Of a DNA stretch of 64,000 nucleotides, positions 56,401-64,000 are shown in pieces. The DNA is taken from positions 3,100,001-3,164,000 of the forward strand of contig NC_061126.1 of assembly GCF_905220365.1 (NCBI RefSeq). The letters are read 5' to 3'. The DNA comes from Vanessa cardui. Lineage: Eukaryota; Arthropoda; Insecta; Lepidoptera; Nymphalidae. Made by a program: the position numbers and the translations under genes. Each line of letters starts with the position of its first letter. Within the stretch, counting starts at the first letter, position 1. The notes beneath the pieces were generated by a model. The model ran no database searches. It was not told the DNA's origin and was given only the letters and a program-made list of their open reading frames with translations.

Positions 56401-59400
56401 AGTTTGGTTTTCACAACTGGAAGGCAATTTTGTGTTGTCGAGAATCACTGACGACGATACAAAATTTTATTACGTTACTTCGACATTAGAACACCGTTAC
56501 GCAGCAGAAGTGAAGGATATAATTATTTCACCACCAAAGACAGGGAAGTACGAACGACTTAAAACTGAATTAATCAAGCGTCTGTCAGCCTCGCGCGAGA
56601 AAGAGGTAAAACAATTACTTGTTCACGAAGAGTTAGGAGATCGGAGACCATCTCAGTTTCTCCGACACCTGCAAAGATTAGCAGGTCCATCAGTTCCAGA
56701 CGATTTTATTAAAACTATTTGGATAAGTCGTCTGCCTACTGCTCTTCAACCAATTATTGTGGCTCAGAAAACTTATGACCTTCAAGCTTTGGCTGACTTA
56801 GCCGACAGCTTACATGAATTGGTACCGTGCACACCTCAAGTCGCTTCAACATCTGCTCCCCAGTCAACCATTGATTCAATGGCGAAACAAATAGATGAGC
56901 TCACAAAGCAAGTAAAAGCTCTGTCTGCTCGCAGTCACAGACCAAGATCGAGATCAAGAAGACGACGTAGCCCGACAGTACAAATGAGATCACAGTCCAA
57001 CTACAGAAAATTTCCATTATGTTGGTATCACAATAAACACGGAAAGAATGCCAATAAATGTGTGAAGCCATGCGATTTTAAGTCGGAAAACTACCAAGGC
57101 AATCGGTAATGGCGACATCCGATAGCCATAACGTATCTGGTCGCCTTTTCGTAACGGATCGAAAATCGAAGATGCAGTTTCTCGTTGATACAGGTAGCGA
57201 TCTCTGCGTCTTCCCTCGCACAGCACTACGTGAAAGAAGATCTCCGACCAATTACCAACTCTATGCCGCGAATGGGACTTCTATTTCAACATATGGTTTT
57301 GCTCACCTCGAGCTGAATCTTGGCCTGCGTCGAGACTACACATGGCGATTTATAGTGGCAGATGTCACTAAGGCTATAATTGGCGTCGACTTCTTGTCAT
57401 ATTATGGTCTTATAGTCGACTGCCGTAACCAGCGTCTCATCGATAGCACCACAACCCTGACGACTTCAGCAGAATCAGTATCATCATCCAGCACGATTTC
57501 TTCAGTGAAGACATTGCTCGGTGATTCAAACTACCATATACTGCTACGTCAATTTCCGGAGATCACACGTCCTGCAGGAAACGAGAAGGTTGTTAACCAT
57601 AACACGGTCCATCATATCAGGACTACACCTGGACCTCCAGTATCTTGCTCGCCACGTCGCTTGGCTCCAGATAAATTGCTCATAGCCAAGGAAGAGTTCG
57701 CAGCTATGATTAAAAATGGAACAGCTCGACCATCAGAGAGTCCATGGGCATCACCTTTGCATCTAGCCCCGAAGAAGGAAAGTGGATGGCGTCCATGCGG
57801 TGATTATCGGATGCTTAATGCAAGAACAATTCCTGACCGCTATCCGATTCGGAATATTCACGATTTCACGCATAACATATCGGGTTGTCGTGTTTTCTCC
57901 AAAATCGACCTCGTGAAAGCATTTAACCAGATTCCAGTATTTTCTGAGGACATTGCAAAGACGGCCATCACAACACCGTTTGGTCTTTATGAGTTCCCAT
58001 ATATGACCTTTGGACTCAGAAACGCCGGCCAGACCTTCCAGCGTTTTGTTGACGAAATGACCAGAGGCTTAGACTTTGTCTACGCATACCTAGACGATTT
58101 CCTCATATTTTCCCCTGATGAAGAAACACATCAACATCACTTACGAAGTCTGTTTCATAAGCTTCGGGAGTATGGGATGGTAATAAATGCGTCTAAATGC
58201 GTCTTTGGAGTTTCTGAAGTGTCTTTCTTGGGATATACCGTTTCATCAAATGGCATCAAACCATTGGAATCCAAAGTCGAGGCAATTAAAGAATTTCCTG
58301 TGCCTAAGACTGTGAGAGAATTAAGAAGATTCTTAGGCATGCTGAATTTTTACCGCAAATTCATCCCAGGTGCCGCGGAAATTCAAGCACCTCTACACTC
58401 TCTTCTCACTGATAAGGTCAAAGGCTCACATCCAGTAGACATCACGGGTGAAGTTTTTAAGGCATTCGAAGAATGCAAAAACAGTCTATGCAGCGCAACA
58501 CTCTTAGCTCATCCAGACTTGAATGCAAAGATCGCGCTCGTAACTGATGCTTCAGACAAAGCAATAGGAGCTGCTATACACCAATACAAAAATGATGCTT
58601 GGCAACCTCTCGGTTTCTTTTCACGGAAACTAAGTCCTTCGCAAAGTAAATACTCTCCGTACGACAGGGAGCTACTTGCGATATACGAGGGAATCCGTTA
58701 CTTCCGATACATGCTAGAAGCAAGGCATTTTACCGTTTTCACGGATCACAGACCTTTATGTTACGCCTTTACAACAAGAAAGGATAAATGCTCACCACGA
58801 CAATTTCGCCACCTCGACTATATCGGACAATTTACTACTGATATACGGCATATATCTGGAAAGGACAATGTCGTGGCAGATACATTATCGAGGATTGAAG
58901 AACTGACAAAGCCAATAGACTTGACAGAGCTAGCACAGTCACAAGCTGACGATCTTGAGCTGAAACGACTGATAGAAGGAGAATCGTCTCTCAATCTACG
59001 TAAGACAATCATTCCTGGAACGCAAATACAGCTGTACTGCGATGACAAAAATCAGACTCTAAGACCCTTTGTCACATCACCGTTTCGCTACAGAGTATTC
59101 CAAAGCTTACATTCACTCAGCCATCCTGGCGCCAATGCCACTGCTAAACTTGTAGCTCAGCGTTTCGTATGGCCCGGCGTACGGAAAGATTGCCGTGAAT
59201 GGACAAAGAAATGTCAAGCCTGTCAGCGAGCGAAGACTACTCGGAACGTTTCAACCAGTCCTGGGAATTTTCAACTTCCACGTGCCAGATTTACCACCGT
59301 CCATATCGATCTAATAGGACCACTGCCAATCTCAAACGGCTACAAATACTGTCTTACAGCCGTAGATAGATTCACGAGATGGCCAGAAGCTATTCCTATT

Positions 59401-61909
59401 ATGGACATAACAGCAGAGACAGTAGCTAAGGCCTTGATATCCGGCTGGATAGCACGCTTTGGATGCCCTACCGCTATAATCACTGACAGAGGACGACAAT
59501 TTGAATCTGCCCTTTTCAAGCACCTCTCTGAAATGGTTGGTTTTGAACACAAGAAAACTACTGCTTATCACCCTGCATGTAATGGCATGGTTGAGAGATT
59601 TCACCGCCAATTAAAAGCCGCCATTGTTTGTCATGAAAACTCACATTGGACAGAATCACTTCCATTGGTGTTGCTTGGAATCCGAAATGCAATTAAAGAA
59701 GATATTCAAGCATCTTCGGCAGAAATGGTATATGGCGAGACGCTTAGATTACCTGGAGAACTTTTTCAACCATCCACGAATAAGTCTGATGACATAACCG
59801 ATTTTATGGCACGACTTCGGATTATTGCGAAGAACCTTCAACCGCAACCAGCTTCCAGGCACTGTAAGAAATCTATCTTCATATTCAAAGATCTTGCAAC
59901 GACTAGTCATGTGTACCTCAGAGAAGATGCTAACAGAGGAGCACTCCAACTGGCTTATACTGGCCCACATGAAGTACTGGCGAGGAACGAAAAAGTCTTC
60001 AAAATACTTGTCCGAGGAAAACCTACCTCTGTAACAATAGAAAGACTGAAGCCTGCATACATGCTTACCGACGACGACGATCCAAGGGATATACCTCTTC
60101 CTCCTGCTACTCCACCTGAAATAAAAAATCACGATGATAAAATTAAAGATAAGGAAAATAATAACAAAAGGACACGATCGGGCAGAACAGTACACATACC
60201 TGATTATTATCGCCCGTAGGACGGTCTCTGGAGGGGAGTGGTGTGGCGAACGCGACACTTACCAGATCCCTACAACCTATATAACTTATATAAATAAAAT
60301 ATTATACATATAATCATATAATATCTTATATATTTTTCATACATTAAATAATAAAGGTAACATAAATACAAATATTACTATAACATATGTACATATAACT
60401 ATACTATATATGTATACTATAATACTTATATACTTATATAAATTACATAATAAATACATATTATATATACATGTTATACACAGTATAAATATCTACACTT
60501 TAAAAATCATATAAATAATTAAAATATAATATAATAATTTATGTAATGTCGGAAGGCAGTCGCCGCGCGATCGTGTAATAGAAATGTCTTTTCTAAATAA
60601 ATTACCGTTACTTTGAACAAAGAAACGTATGCGCATCGGTTCGGCCGCCTTCCGTCAAGCAGTCGAATCCTAGATCTCGTACTGAACGCACGTCGCTTAT
60701 CGCTTAAATTTTGCTACACGATTTTGCACCTTAAGTCTTTGTATTAAGTCATACTTCCTTCTTTCATCTAAACTTACCTTCATATTTCTTTCTTCTCATT
60801 TCTATTCTGTGCTGTGCCTGCCTATCTTCGTGTTTATTATTTCTACGAGAAATAAATTAGTAGTGGAAGAAACTTTGTTTTAATCAAACCTCATCTACAA
60901 CATCATACACAACTCCGCTACAACTGGTTTTTAAAATCCATTTTATATTATTTAATAGAGGTTAAGGAACCCAGTAAAAGTTGATTTTTTTATTTCTAGC
61001 ACATATTTGCCGAAAAATATCATATTAAAAATTTCATATTTAAATAACGCGCGAAAACGCTACTTGGACAATATGGCGCTGCAATGGGGTCGGTGACGTC
61101 ACTTTGCTGTATTTTAATCTGTGGTACATGTAGTAGAAAAGCAAGGTTTACAAGAAAGTGATTTCATCATAAGTCCGGCCAATCAGGAGCGTTTTGTGTC
61201 ACGTGACAAACGTTTGAAAAAATGCATTTTTATTTATTGATTTTTGAACAAATTAAGTATTATTTTCAAGTTTCGTTAGTAAATAACCATTTTTTAATAC
61301 ATAATATACACTGATTACAATAATTCACAATTTATTTTTCGCCTTGTCAAATAGCCTATTCCCTCTACCAGAGTTTAAAAACAAGTCAATTGATATTTGA
61401 ATAATCGGTTTTTGTTACCGTTGTTTAATTAGCTGATTTATTTGTCCGTGTAGGTCGGCGGTGTGTCTGGTGTGGGTGGCGTCGGAGGCGTCGGCGGAGT
61501 CGGCCTCGGCGGCGTCGGCGGAGTCGGCGGCGTGTCCGGCATGTCGGCGGGCGCGCCCGGGGGCTGGTTCAAGCAGGGCGGGCCCGCCGGCGGCGTCAGC
61601 GGCGTCGGCGGCGGCATGATGGGCATGCGCGGAGCATACGCGGGCGGCGGGCCGGCGCCCAGGCTGGCCGCCCGGTACTTCCCCGGCGGCGGCGTGGGCG
61701 GCGTGGGCTCCGTGGGCGGCGTGGGCGCCGTGGGCGGCGTGCTGCAGCGGTCGCCGCCCGCCACGCCGTCACCACGGCCGCCCACGCCGTCGGAGCTGCT
61801 GATGATGCGGCAGTCGCCCGCGCCGCCCGCCCCCCACGCGCCGCCCGACGAGCAGCTGCCGCCGATGACGCCTCAGGACCAACTCACCAAGTTCGTGGAG
61901 CAGTTGTAG
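39748..61909 (+). CDS. nej: CBP/p300 histone acetyltransferase coactivator (nejire), complete
   Basis: Nuclear coactivator that acetylates histones and transcription factors and bridges activators to the transcription machinery. Twenty-three phase-consistent exons: 39748-39832, 41334-41548, 42400-42595, 43900-44066, 44325-44699, 45152-45385, 45586-45724, 46126-46305, 46545-46873, 46956-47074, 47199-47769, 47863-48804, 48890-49047, 49680-49760, 49915-50233, 50332-50475, 50606-51079, 51260-51493, 51575-52375, 52976-53251, 53854-54033, 54284-54496, 61454-61909. They sum to 6888 nt, 2295 residues. Domain order TAZ1, KIX, bromodomain, CH2/PHD, HAT, ZZ, TAZ2, NCBD is canonical. Low-complexity linkers are rich in Gly-Val, His-Ala and Gln. 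The last intron (6957 bp) carries an LTR retrotransposon. Confidence 0.95.
39833..41333. other. CBP intron 1
   Basis: A 1.5-kb AT-rich first intron. No recognisable transposon, RNA gene or alternative coding exon was found. Confidence 0.5.
41549..42399. other. CBP intron 2
   Basis: An 851-bp AT-rich intron between exons 2 and 3. Nothing further was recognised in it. Confidence 0.5.
43447..43690 (+). pseudogene. Decayed LINE reverse transcriptase fragment
   Basis: Translation of the plus strand gives [19 protein letters not shown], the conserved RT block normally read as [15 protein letters not shown] then stands where the catalytic FADDT is expected, followed by a stop and further decayed RT-like sequence. 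It resembles Jockey-type LINEs of Lepidoptera and belongs to a different family from the 15516-18071 element. It is non-functional and lies in CBP intron 3. Confidence 0.72.
44782..45073. repeat. Three copies of a 17-bp quasi-palindrome in CBP intron 5
   Basis: ACCGGCTCCCGGTAT occurs at about 44783-44797, its exact reverse complement within ATACCGGGAGCCGGTAT at 44825-44841, and ATACCGGCTCCCGGTAT at 45057-45073. The first two form an inverted pair about 27 bp apart. The surrounding intron is AT-rich, so the GC-rich repeats stand out. Confidence 0.85.
45152..45724 (+). CDS. nej: CBP exons 6-7: TAZ1 zinc finger
   Basis: Residues about 347-470. After a Gln/Ser linker, [20 protein letters not shown] leads to the HCCC zinc motifs [40 protein letters not shown] and [15 protein letters not shown]1 binds activation domains such as those of HIF and STAT proteins. 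All zinc ligands expected for TAZ1 are present. Confidence 0.95.
46126..46873 (+). CDS. nej: CBP exons 8-9: Gly-Val-rich linker
   Basis: Residues about 471-640, between TAZ1 and KIX. Much of it is Gly-Val dipeptide repeat ([31 protein letters not shown]). One conserved CBP island, [11 protein letters not shown], and a Gln-rich end are present. The repeat blocks look like lineage-specific expansion, while the islands keep the frame and gene identity secure. Confidence 0.88.
46956..47769 (+). CDS. nej: CBP exons 10-11: KIX domain and polyglutamine
   Basis: Residues about 641-870. KIX spans [40 protein letters not shown] and [20 protein letters not shown], three helices that bind phosphorylated CREB and Myb. 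The Tyr and Lys positions of the CREB groove are in the conserved [13 protein letters not shown] helix. Directly after KIX is a Gln tract of about 26 residues encoded by mixed CAA/CAG (47446-47517), then another Gly-Val block. Confidence 0.95.
47446..47517 (+). repeat. Mixed CAA/CAG glutamine-coding repeat
   Basis: A roughly 72-bp interrupted CAR-codon repeat inside CBP exon 11, encoding a run of about 25 Gln. Mixed codons usually make such tracts more stable than pure CAG. Shorter Gln runs precede it from 47398. Confidence 0.9.
47863..48804 (+). CDS. nej: CBP exon 12: SUMO-motif region and bromodomain
   Basis: Residues 871-1184. A GC-rich Pro/Ala linker precedes [10 protein letters not shown] and a triple [14 protein letters not shown], which provides several psi-K-x-E sumoylation consensus sites. 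The region corresponds to the CRD1 repression domain of p300. Then [20 protein letters not shown] starts the bromodomain, with [20 protein letters not shown] and the acetyl-lysine-binding Asn in [11 protein letters not shown]. The domain spans about residues 1085-1190 and reads acetylated histones. Confidence 0.95.
48890..51493 (+). CDS. nej: CBP exons 13-18: CH2 (RING/PHD) and HAT core
   Basis: Residues about 1185-1654. Exons 13-15 encode the Cys/His-rich CH2 region ([49 protein letters not shown]). Exons 15-18 give the acetyltransferase: [52 protein letters not shown] and [13 protein letters not shown], which contains the Trp-Tyr pair equivalent to p300 W1466/Y1467. The Lys-rich autoinhibitory loop is in exon 18 ([14 protein letters not shown]), followed by [16 protein letters not shown]. 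The catalytic residues known in p300 are conserved. Confidence 0.95.
51575..52375 (+). CDS. nej: CBP exon 19: end of HAT, ZZ and TAZ2
   Basis: Residues about 1655-1921. [20 protein letters not shown] closes the HAT. A ZZ zinc finger (about 1714-1752: [20 protein letters not shown]) and TAZ2 (about 1775-1860: [55 protein letters not shown]) follow. TAZ2 binds p53-type and E1A-type activation domains. The exon ends with a Pro/Ala tail and NVQKALQQ. Confidence 0.96.
52976..54496 (+). CDS. nej: CBP exons 20-22: His-rich linker and NCBD
   Basis: Residues about 1922-2144. Exon 20 (52976-53251) is strikingly His/Ala/Pro rich ([20 protein letters not shown]). Exon 21 (53854-54033) encodes the nuclear coactivator binding domain: [40 protein letters not shown], which folds with SRC-type partners. 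Its correct frame is short and easily missed, because another frame is open for longer. Exon 22 (54284-54496) has Gly-Val/Asn repeats and Gln runs. Confidence 0.93.
55500..56180 (+). repeat. 5' LTR
   Basis: 681 bp, TG...CA ends, same length and apparently the same sequence as 60242-60922. The first half is extremely AT-rich; the second half contains GTCGGAAGGCAGTCGCCGCG and the presumed promoter. AATAAA-type hexamers occur near its end (GAAATAAATTAG). Confidence 0.96.
56182..56192 (+). promoter_or_regulatory. Primer-binding site, tRNA-Trp type
   Basis: TGGTGACCCCG begins 2 nt after the 5' LTR and is complementary to the 3' end of insect tRNA-Trp including CCA (from memory of that tRNA). The match stops after 11 nt. 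Confidence 0.75.
56273..57109 (+). CDS. gag: Retrotransposon Gag
   Basis: A 278-residue structural protein. The N-terminal half carries a Ty3/gypsy capsid-like region ([58 protein letters not shown]). A basic Arg/Ser stretch ([13 protein letters not shown]) precedes a non-standard zinc motif [18 protein letters not shown], i.e. Cys-His-Cys-Cys spacing rather than the usual CCHC knuckle. The gag stop TAA overlaps the pol ATG by one base (TAATG at 57107-57111). The frame is intact. Confidence 0.9.
   Translation: MEPQNEGNSNLNAESRRPFTPHDTTDIFRVGVRPPPFWAEEPAVWFSQLEGNFVLSRITDDDTKFYYVTSTLEHRYAAEVKDIIISPPKTGKYERLKTELIKRLSASREKEVKQLLVHEELGDRRPSQFLRHLQRLAGPSVPDDFIKTIWISRLPTALQPIIVAQKTYDLQALADLADSLHELVPCTPQVASTSAPQSTIDSMAKQIDELTKQVKALSARSHRPRSRSRRRRSPTVQMRSQSNYRKFPLCWYHNKHGKNANKCVKPCDFKSENYQGNR
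57109..60219 (+). CDS. pol: Retrotransposon Pol (protease, RT, RNase H, integrase)
   Basis: A 1036-residue intact polyprotein. The protease active site DTGS is at about residue 27; the RT has the YLDDFL box at about 326-331. RNase H begins around [12 protein letters not shown] near 480. The integrase has an HHCC zinc region ([12 protein letters not shown]...CQACQRAK, about 665-705), then DDE residues in [18 protein letters not shown] and GMVERFH. Gene order PR-RT-RH-IN defines Ty3/gypsy. The TAATG overlap with gag suggests reinitiation or coupled translation rather than a classic -1 shift; this is inference. Confidence 0.95.
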   Translation: MATSDSHNVSGRLFVTDRKSKMQFLVDTGSDLCVFPRTALRERRSPTNYQLYAANGTSISTYGFAHLELNLGLRRDYTWRFIVADVTKAIIGVDFLSYYGLIVDCRNQRLIDSTTTLTTSAESVSSSSTISSVKTLLGDSNYHILLRQFPEITRPAGNEKVVNHNTVHHIRTTPGPPVSCSPRRLAPDKLLIAKEEFAAMIKNGTARPSESPWASPLHLAPKKESGWRPCGDYRMLNARTIPDRYPIRNIHDFTHNISGCRVFSKIDLVKAFNQIPVFSEDIAKTAITTPFGLYEFPYMTFGLRNAGQTFQRFVDEMTRGLDFVYAYLDDFLIFSPDEETHQHHLRSLFHKLREYGMVINASKCVFGVSEVSFLGYTVSSNGIKPLESKVEAIKEFPVPKTVRELRRFLGMLNFYRKFIPGAAEIQAPLHSLLTDKVKGSHPVDITGEVFKAFEECKNSLCSATLLAHPDLNAKIALVTDASDKAIGAAIHQYKNDAWQPLGFFSRKLSPSQSKYSPYDRELLAIYEGIRYFRYMLEARHFTVFTDHRPLCYAFTTRKDKCSPRQFRHLDYIGQFTTDIRHISGKDNVVADTLSRIEELTKPIDLTELAQSQADDLELKRLIEGESSLNLRKTIIPGTQIQLYCDDKNQTLRPFVTSPFRYRVFQSLHSLSHPGANATAKLVAQRFVWPGVRKDCREWTKKCQACQRAKTTRNVSTSPGNFQLPRARFTTVHIDLIGPLPISNGYKYCLTAVDRFTRWPEAIPIMDITAETVAKALISGWIARFGCPTAIITDRGRQFESALFKHLSEMVGFEHKKTTAYHPACNGMVERFHRQLKAAIVCHENSHWTESLPLVLLGIRNAIKEDIQASSAEMVYGETLRLPGELFQPSTNKSDDITDFMARLRIIAKNLQPQPASRHCKKSIFIFKDLATTSHVYLREDANRGALQLAYTGPHEVLARNEKVFKILVRGKPTSVTIERLKPAYMLTDDDDPRDIPLPPATPPEIKNHDDKIKDKENNNKRTRSGRTVHIPDYYRP
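60230..60241 (+). promoter_or_regulatory. Polypurine tract
   Basis: GGAGGGGAGTGG lies immediately upstream of the 3' LTR and serves as the plus-strand primer in this class of element. It is mostly purine, with one T. Confidence 0.8.
60242..60922 (+). repeat. 3' LTR
   Basis: 681 bp, visually identical to the 5' LTR at 55500-56180, and followed by the ACTG target duplication at 60923-60926. Confidence 0.96.
61454..61909 (+). CDS. nej: CBP exon 23: Gly-Val-rich C-terminus
   Basis: Residues about 2145-2295. The exon opens with uninterrupted Gly-Val repeats ([20 protein letters not shown]) and continues Gly/Pro-rich. It ends with [17 protein letters not shown] and TAG at 61907-61909; this tail resembles the conserved C-terminal end of CBP proteins. 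The acceptor GTGTAG at 61448-61453 follows the 6.96-kb transposon-bearing intron, so normal expression requires splicing across that insertion. Confidence 0.9.
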   Translation, partial: VGGVSGVGGVGGVGGVGLGGVGGVGGVSGMSAGAPGGWFKQGGPAGGVSGVGGGMMGMRGAYAGGGPAPRLAARYFPGGGVGGVGSVGGVGAVGGVLQRSPPATPSPRPPTPSELLMMRQSPAPPAPHAPPDEQLPPMTPQDQLTKFVEQL

Positions 61910-62386
61910 TGTACATAACCGAGGCGCGCCCGGTCGCCCTGTAATATATAAGCTATCGCGGCCCGCGCGTGCCGCCGCCCGCTCGTCTCCCCTTCCCCGC
62001 ACTATTTATTGTCGATGATATCGTTTAGCGACGCGAAGGACGTATTTAGTATTACGATGAACGAATCGAGCGCTCAATGTACAAAATGTAAATATGAGAA
62101 AGAGTACATCCTGTCCGCTTTTGCGTAATGTAAGTTGTTCGTAGTGTAGGTACATTATGATACTTATTCTGTTTATTGTAATTAAATCATTTTATAATAT
62201 AATTATGTGATGATTATAAATTGTTGTTTCTGTTCAAATACAACCTACTACTTCCTGCTTTACTACTTTGAACCTGATTTTGATGACTTTAGTAAACCTG
62301 ATTTATTTATATTTTTGATTCTCATAAAATCGATGGTTTGTTGTACCTAATGGGTTTGACTATGTTGTTAAAGTTGTATTTTTTTG

Positions 62387-62392
62387 AATAAA
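62387..62392 (+). terminator. Candidate CBP poly(A) signal AATAAA
   Basis: First canonical AATAAA downstream of the CBP stop (about 480 nt). An earlier ATTAAA variant near 62181 is an alternative. Confidence 0.5.
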
Positions 62393-63860
62393 TATTAAAA
62401 GCGACCGGTTCCAATTGTTTAGAATCTCCAAACCGGCGTTTTATCGTGAAGATCCCGTTAAACCAAAATATATAAATGGCTATAATTCAAAGATGAAAAA
62501 ATATCCTATTTTATATATTTATTTATATATTGAAGCATAATTAAATTTAAAACCGTTTAACATAAAGGCCTATGACATAATTTAACTCAAACCTTTTCCT
62601 GGCAGTAAATTTAGTTTTTTAATCTACAAATAGAAACCCATAAAGTTACAAATTGTCATGTGTGCACAGATTTTTTTACGTACTGATTATGTGTATTTAT
62701 GTATGATGTGTTAATAGGGATAAAATATATGTATATTTAATAAAGATGATATATTTCATATTTAAACAATATAAATTAAACATAATTAAAAATTTGTATA
62801 GTAAACTGTTAGTCTATTAATTTTATAATTATGTGAAATAAGCCATTATAGCCATCAGCAAAGAATATATAAATTTTCTACTGAAGATCTATCTTTTTGA
62901 TATTCATAGTTATTTAACTATTAAGTAACGACATGTAGCAACACTTTTTCTTCATCTTCCATGTTTTTGTTTTGTTTTCATAGTCGTGATGAACCCTAAT
63001 TTTTCCTAAACCATTTGTTTTTGTGTACTTTGATATAAAGTAATACTTAAAAAAACCTAAATGATTTTTCATAATAAATGTGCAAATAGTTTGTTATTGT
63101 TTTATTTTATAAATAGATGAAAAACTTTATAACAAAAAGTTCTGGCGAATTTTACATGGATAGGGATTAAAATGTTGGACTATGGAATAGGTTTGTTATA
63201 AAACATTTTAAATCTCACAATCAATTATTTCCGCCCTGGTGTTGTGAAGAATTGATAAATAAGGTGAGTAACAGTCTGAGAAATCTTCTCAGAAAGGATC
63301 TTGTTTTTGAGAATTCGCGTACACGTACGAACATGTAAAGGTTTCTCCACGATAAAAAATCATGTTTCACTAGACTTTTTGACGTGTTTACACACTTTAT
63401 TGGGATCGAATTATACTTACACTTTTTTGGCAAAATTATGATAAAGAAATTAAATAAAGTATTTTTTTTAGTAATAAATAGTGTTTCTAAGTAACGATAG
63501 TTGAGGATTATTTGTGTTTAAAATAATTCCAATGCTTTTATTCAGTTGGTATATAAGTGTTCAAAGGCATCAGCAATGTTCTCAACAAAAATAGCATAAA
63601 GATGAAACCAGTAAAGGTACTAAAGTTATAAATTCAGTGACAGCAGAGAGTCACGAAGAATTTTAATTAAAAGTGATTTCATCAACGTTTGTAGATTTTT
63701 TTTGCCTGTGGTATCTGTTTATACTATCCGATTTCTACATATGTATATTAAGTATCATCTCAACGGACTTTATTGATGTATTCATGGGTTGATTATATTT
63801 AATAAGATTTTGATAAGTAAGCCTAGATGTTCCCATGTTCATTTTTTTCTTATTTAAGCG

Positions 63861-63894
63861 GATTAAGCATAAATACCTATATTTATGCTTAATC
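63861..63894. repeat. Perfect 15-bp hairpin with 4-nt loop
   Basis: GATTAAGCATAAATA at 63861-63875 is followed by a 4-nt loop and then TATTTATGCTTAATC at 63880-63894, a perfect complement. The location is intergenic, downstream of CBP. The stem is shorter than usual for a microRNA precursor. Confidence 0.85.
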
Positions 63895-64000
63895 GGTCAT
63901 AGTAAGAAATGAGTTAAATAGTCGCCCCATGCAAATCAAAAAACAAAAATCTTTGTCCTTATTTTGGCAAGATATAATGAATTGAAAACAAAATATCCAT

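Larger units (their letters stand above)
55500..60922 (+). mobile_element. Ty3/gypsy LTR retrotransposon, CsRn1-like, structurally intact
   Basis: A 5423-bp element with 681-bp LTRs beginning TGTGGCG and ending CTACA, flanked by the 4-bp duplication ACTG (55496-55499, 60923-60926). It has a primer-binding site matching tRNA-Trp, gag and pol open frames and a polypurine tract. By eye I found no difference between the two LTRs, so the insertion is very recent and possibly polymorphic. It is sense to CBP in the last intron. The CsRn1/Kabuki clade is inferred from the tRNA-Trp primer and the unusual Gag CHCC motif. No envelope-like frame is present. Confidence 0.95.
55487..61356. mobile_element. 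TA-flanked TIR element (about 443 bp) split by the LTR retrotransposon
   Basis: GGCTATTTGAC at 55487-55497 and its exact complement GTCAAATAGCC at 61346-61356 are each bordered by TA (55485-55486, 61357-61358). Removing the 5.4-kb LTR element and one ACTG duplication leaves about 443 bp of non-coding DNA between these ends. That is the size and structure of a Tc1/mariner-type MITE. The LTR element inserted 10 bp inside its left end. Confidence 0.75.
61910..64000. other. CBP 3' UTR and downstream DNA
   Basis: The first 100 bp are GC-rich, then AT-rich. An ATTAAA lies near 62181 and a canonical AATAAA at 62387-62392, so the CBP transcript probably ends near one of these. Beyond that I see no coding exon. 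The only structured feature is the hairpin at 63861-63894. Confidence 0.6.

Noticed and set aside
1..64000. CRISPR arrays, bacterial operons, phage or biosynthetic clusters
   Set aside because: There are no regularly spaced direct repeats and no prokaryotic gene organisation. All genes are spliced and animal in type.

Overview
This is a eukaryotic nuclear window, almost certainly from a lepidopteran insect (moth or butterfly). The evidence is AT-rich introns and intergenic DNA with abrupt GC-rich exons, short insect-style introns, several copies of a tRNA-derived SINE and LINE 3' tails that I associate with Lepidoptera, and four insect-like multi-exon genes whose splice sites and phases I could follow by hand. 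The species is not determinable from the sequence alone.

Layout. (1) 2796-22178, plus strand: the 3' part of Shank/Prosap, a postsynaptic scaffold. I read 21 in-phase exons (1149 residues in the window; the 5' end lies upstream). Its introns hold a mariner transposon, a 5'-truncated LINE, several SINEs and a 300-bp fold-back. (2) 24808-34991, minus strand: a complete 21-exon Wdr19/IFT144 gene (1360 residues), an IFT-A ciliary transport subunit convergent with Shank. (3) 35812-37637, plus strand: a complete 3-exon mitochondrial arginyl-tRNA synthetase gene (Rars2, 546 residues), divergent from Wdr19 across an 820-bp shared promoter region that carries an RFX X-box. (4) 39748-61909, plus strand: a complete 23-exon CBP/p300 (nejire) gene (2295 residues), with TAZ1, KIX, bromodomain, CH2/PHD, HAT, ZZ, TAZ2 and NCBD in canonical order. 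Its last intron contains a structurally intact Ty3/gypsy LTR retrotransposon (CsRn1-like) nested inside a small TA-flanked inverted-repeat element. (5) 61910-64000: CBP 3' UTR and downstream DNA.

The four host genes do not form one pathway: they serve synaptic scaffolding, ciliary transport, mitochondrial translation and transcriptional coactivation. The points most worth follow-up are a long fold-back in a Shank intron built from a retroelement end, a SINE tail that supplies the polypyrimidine tract of a Wdr19 exon, a Shank C-terminus with no recognisable SAM domain but a terminal Homer-type motif, Gly-Val and His/Ala repeat expansions in many CBP exons, and promoter motifs (CRE at CBP, X-box at Wdr19) that fit the gene functions. 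I saw no CRISPR array, prokaryotic operon, rRNA or free-standing tRNA gene.
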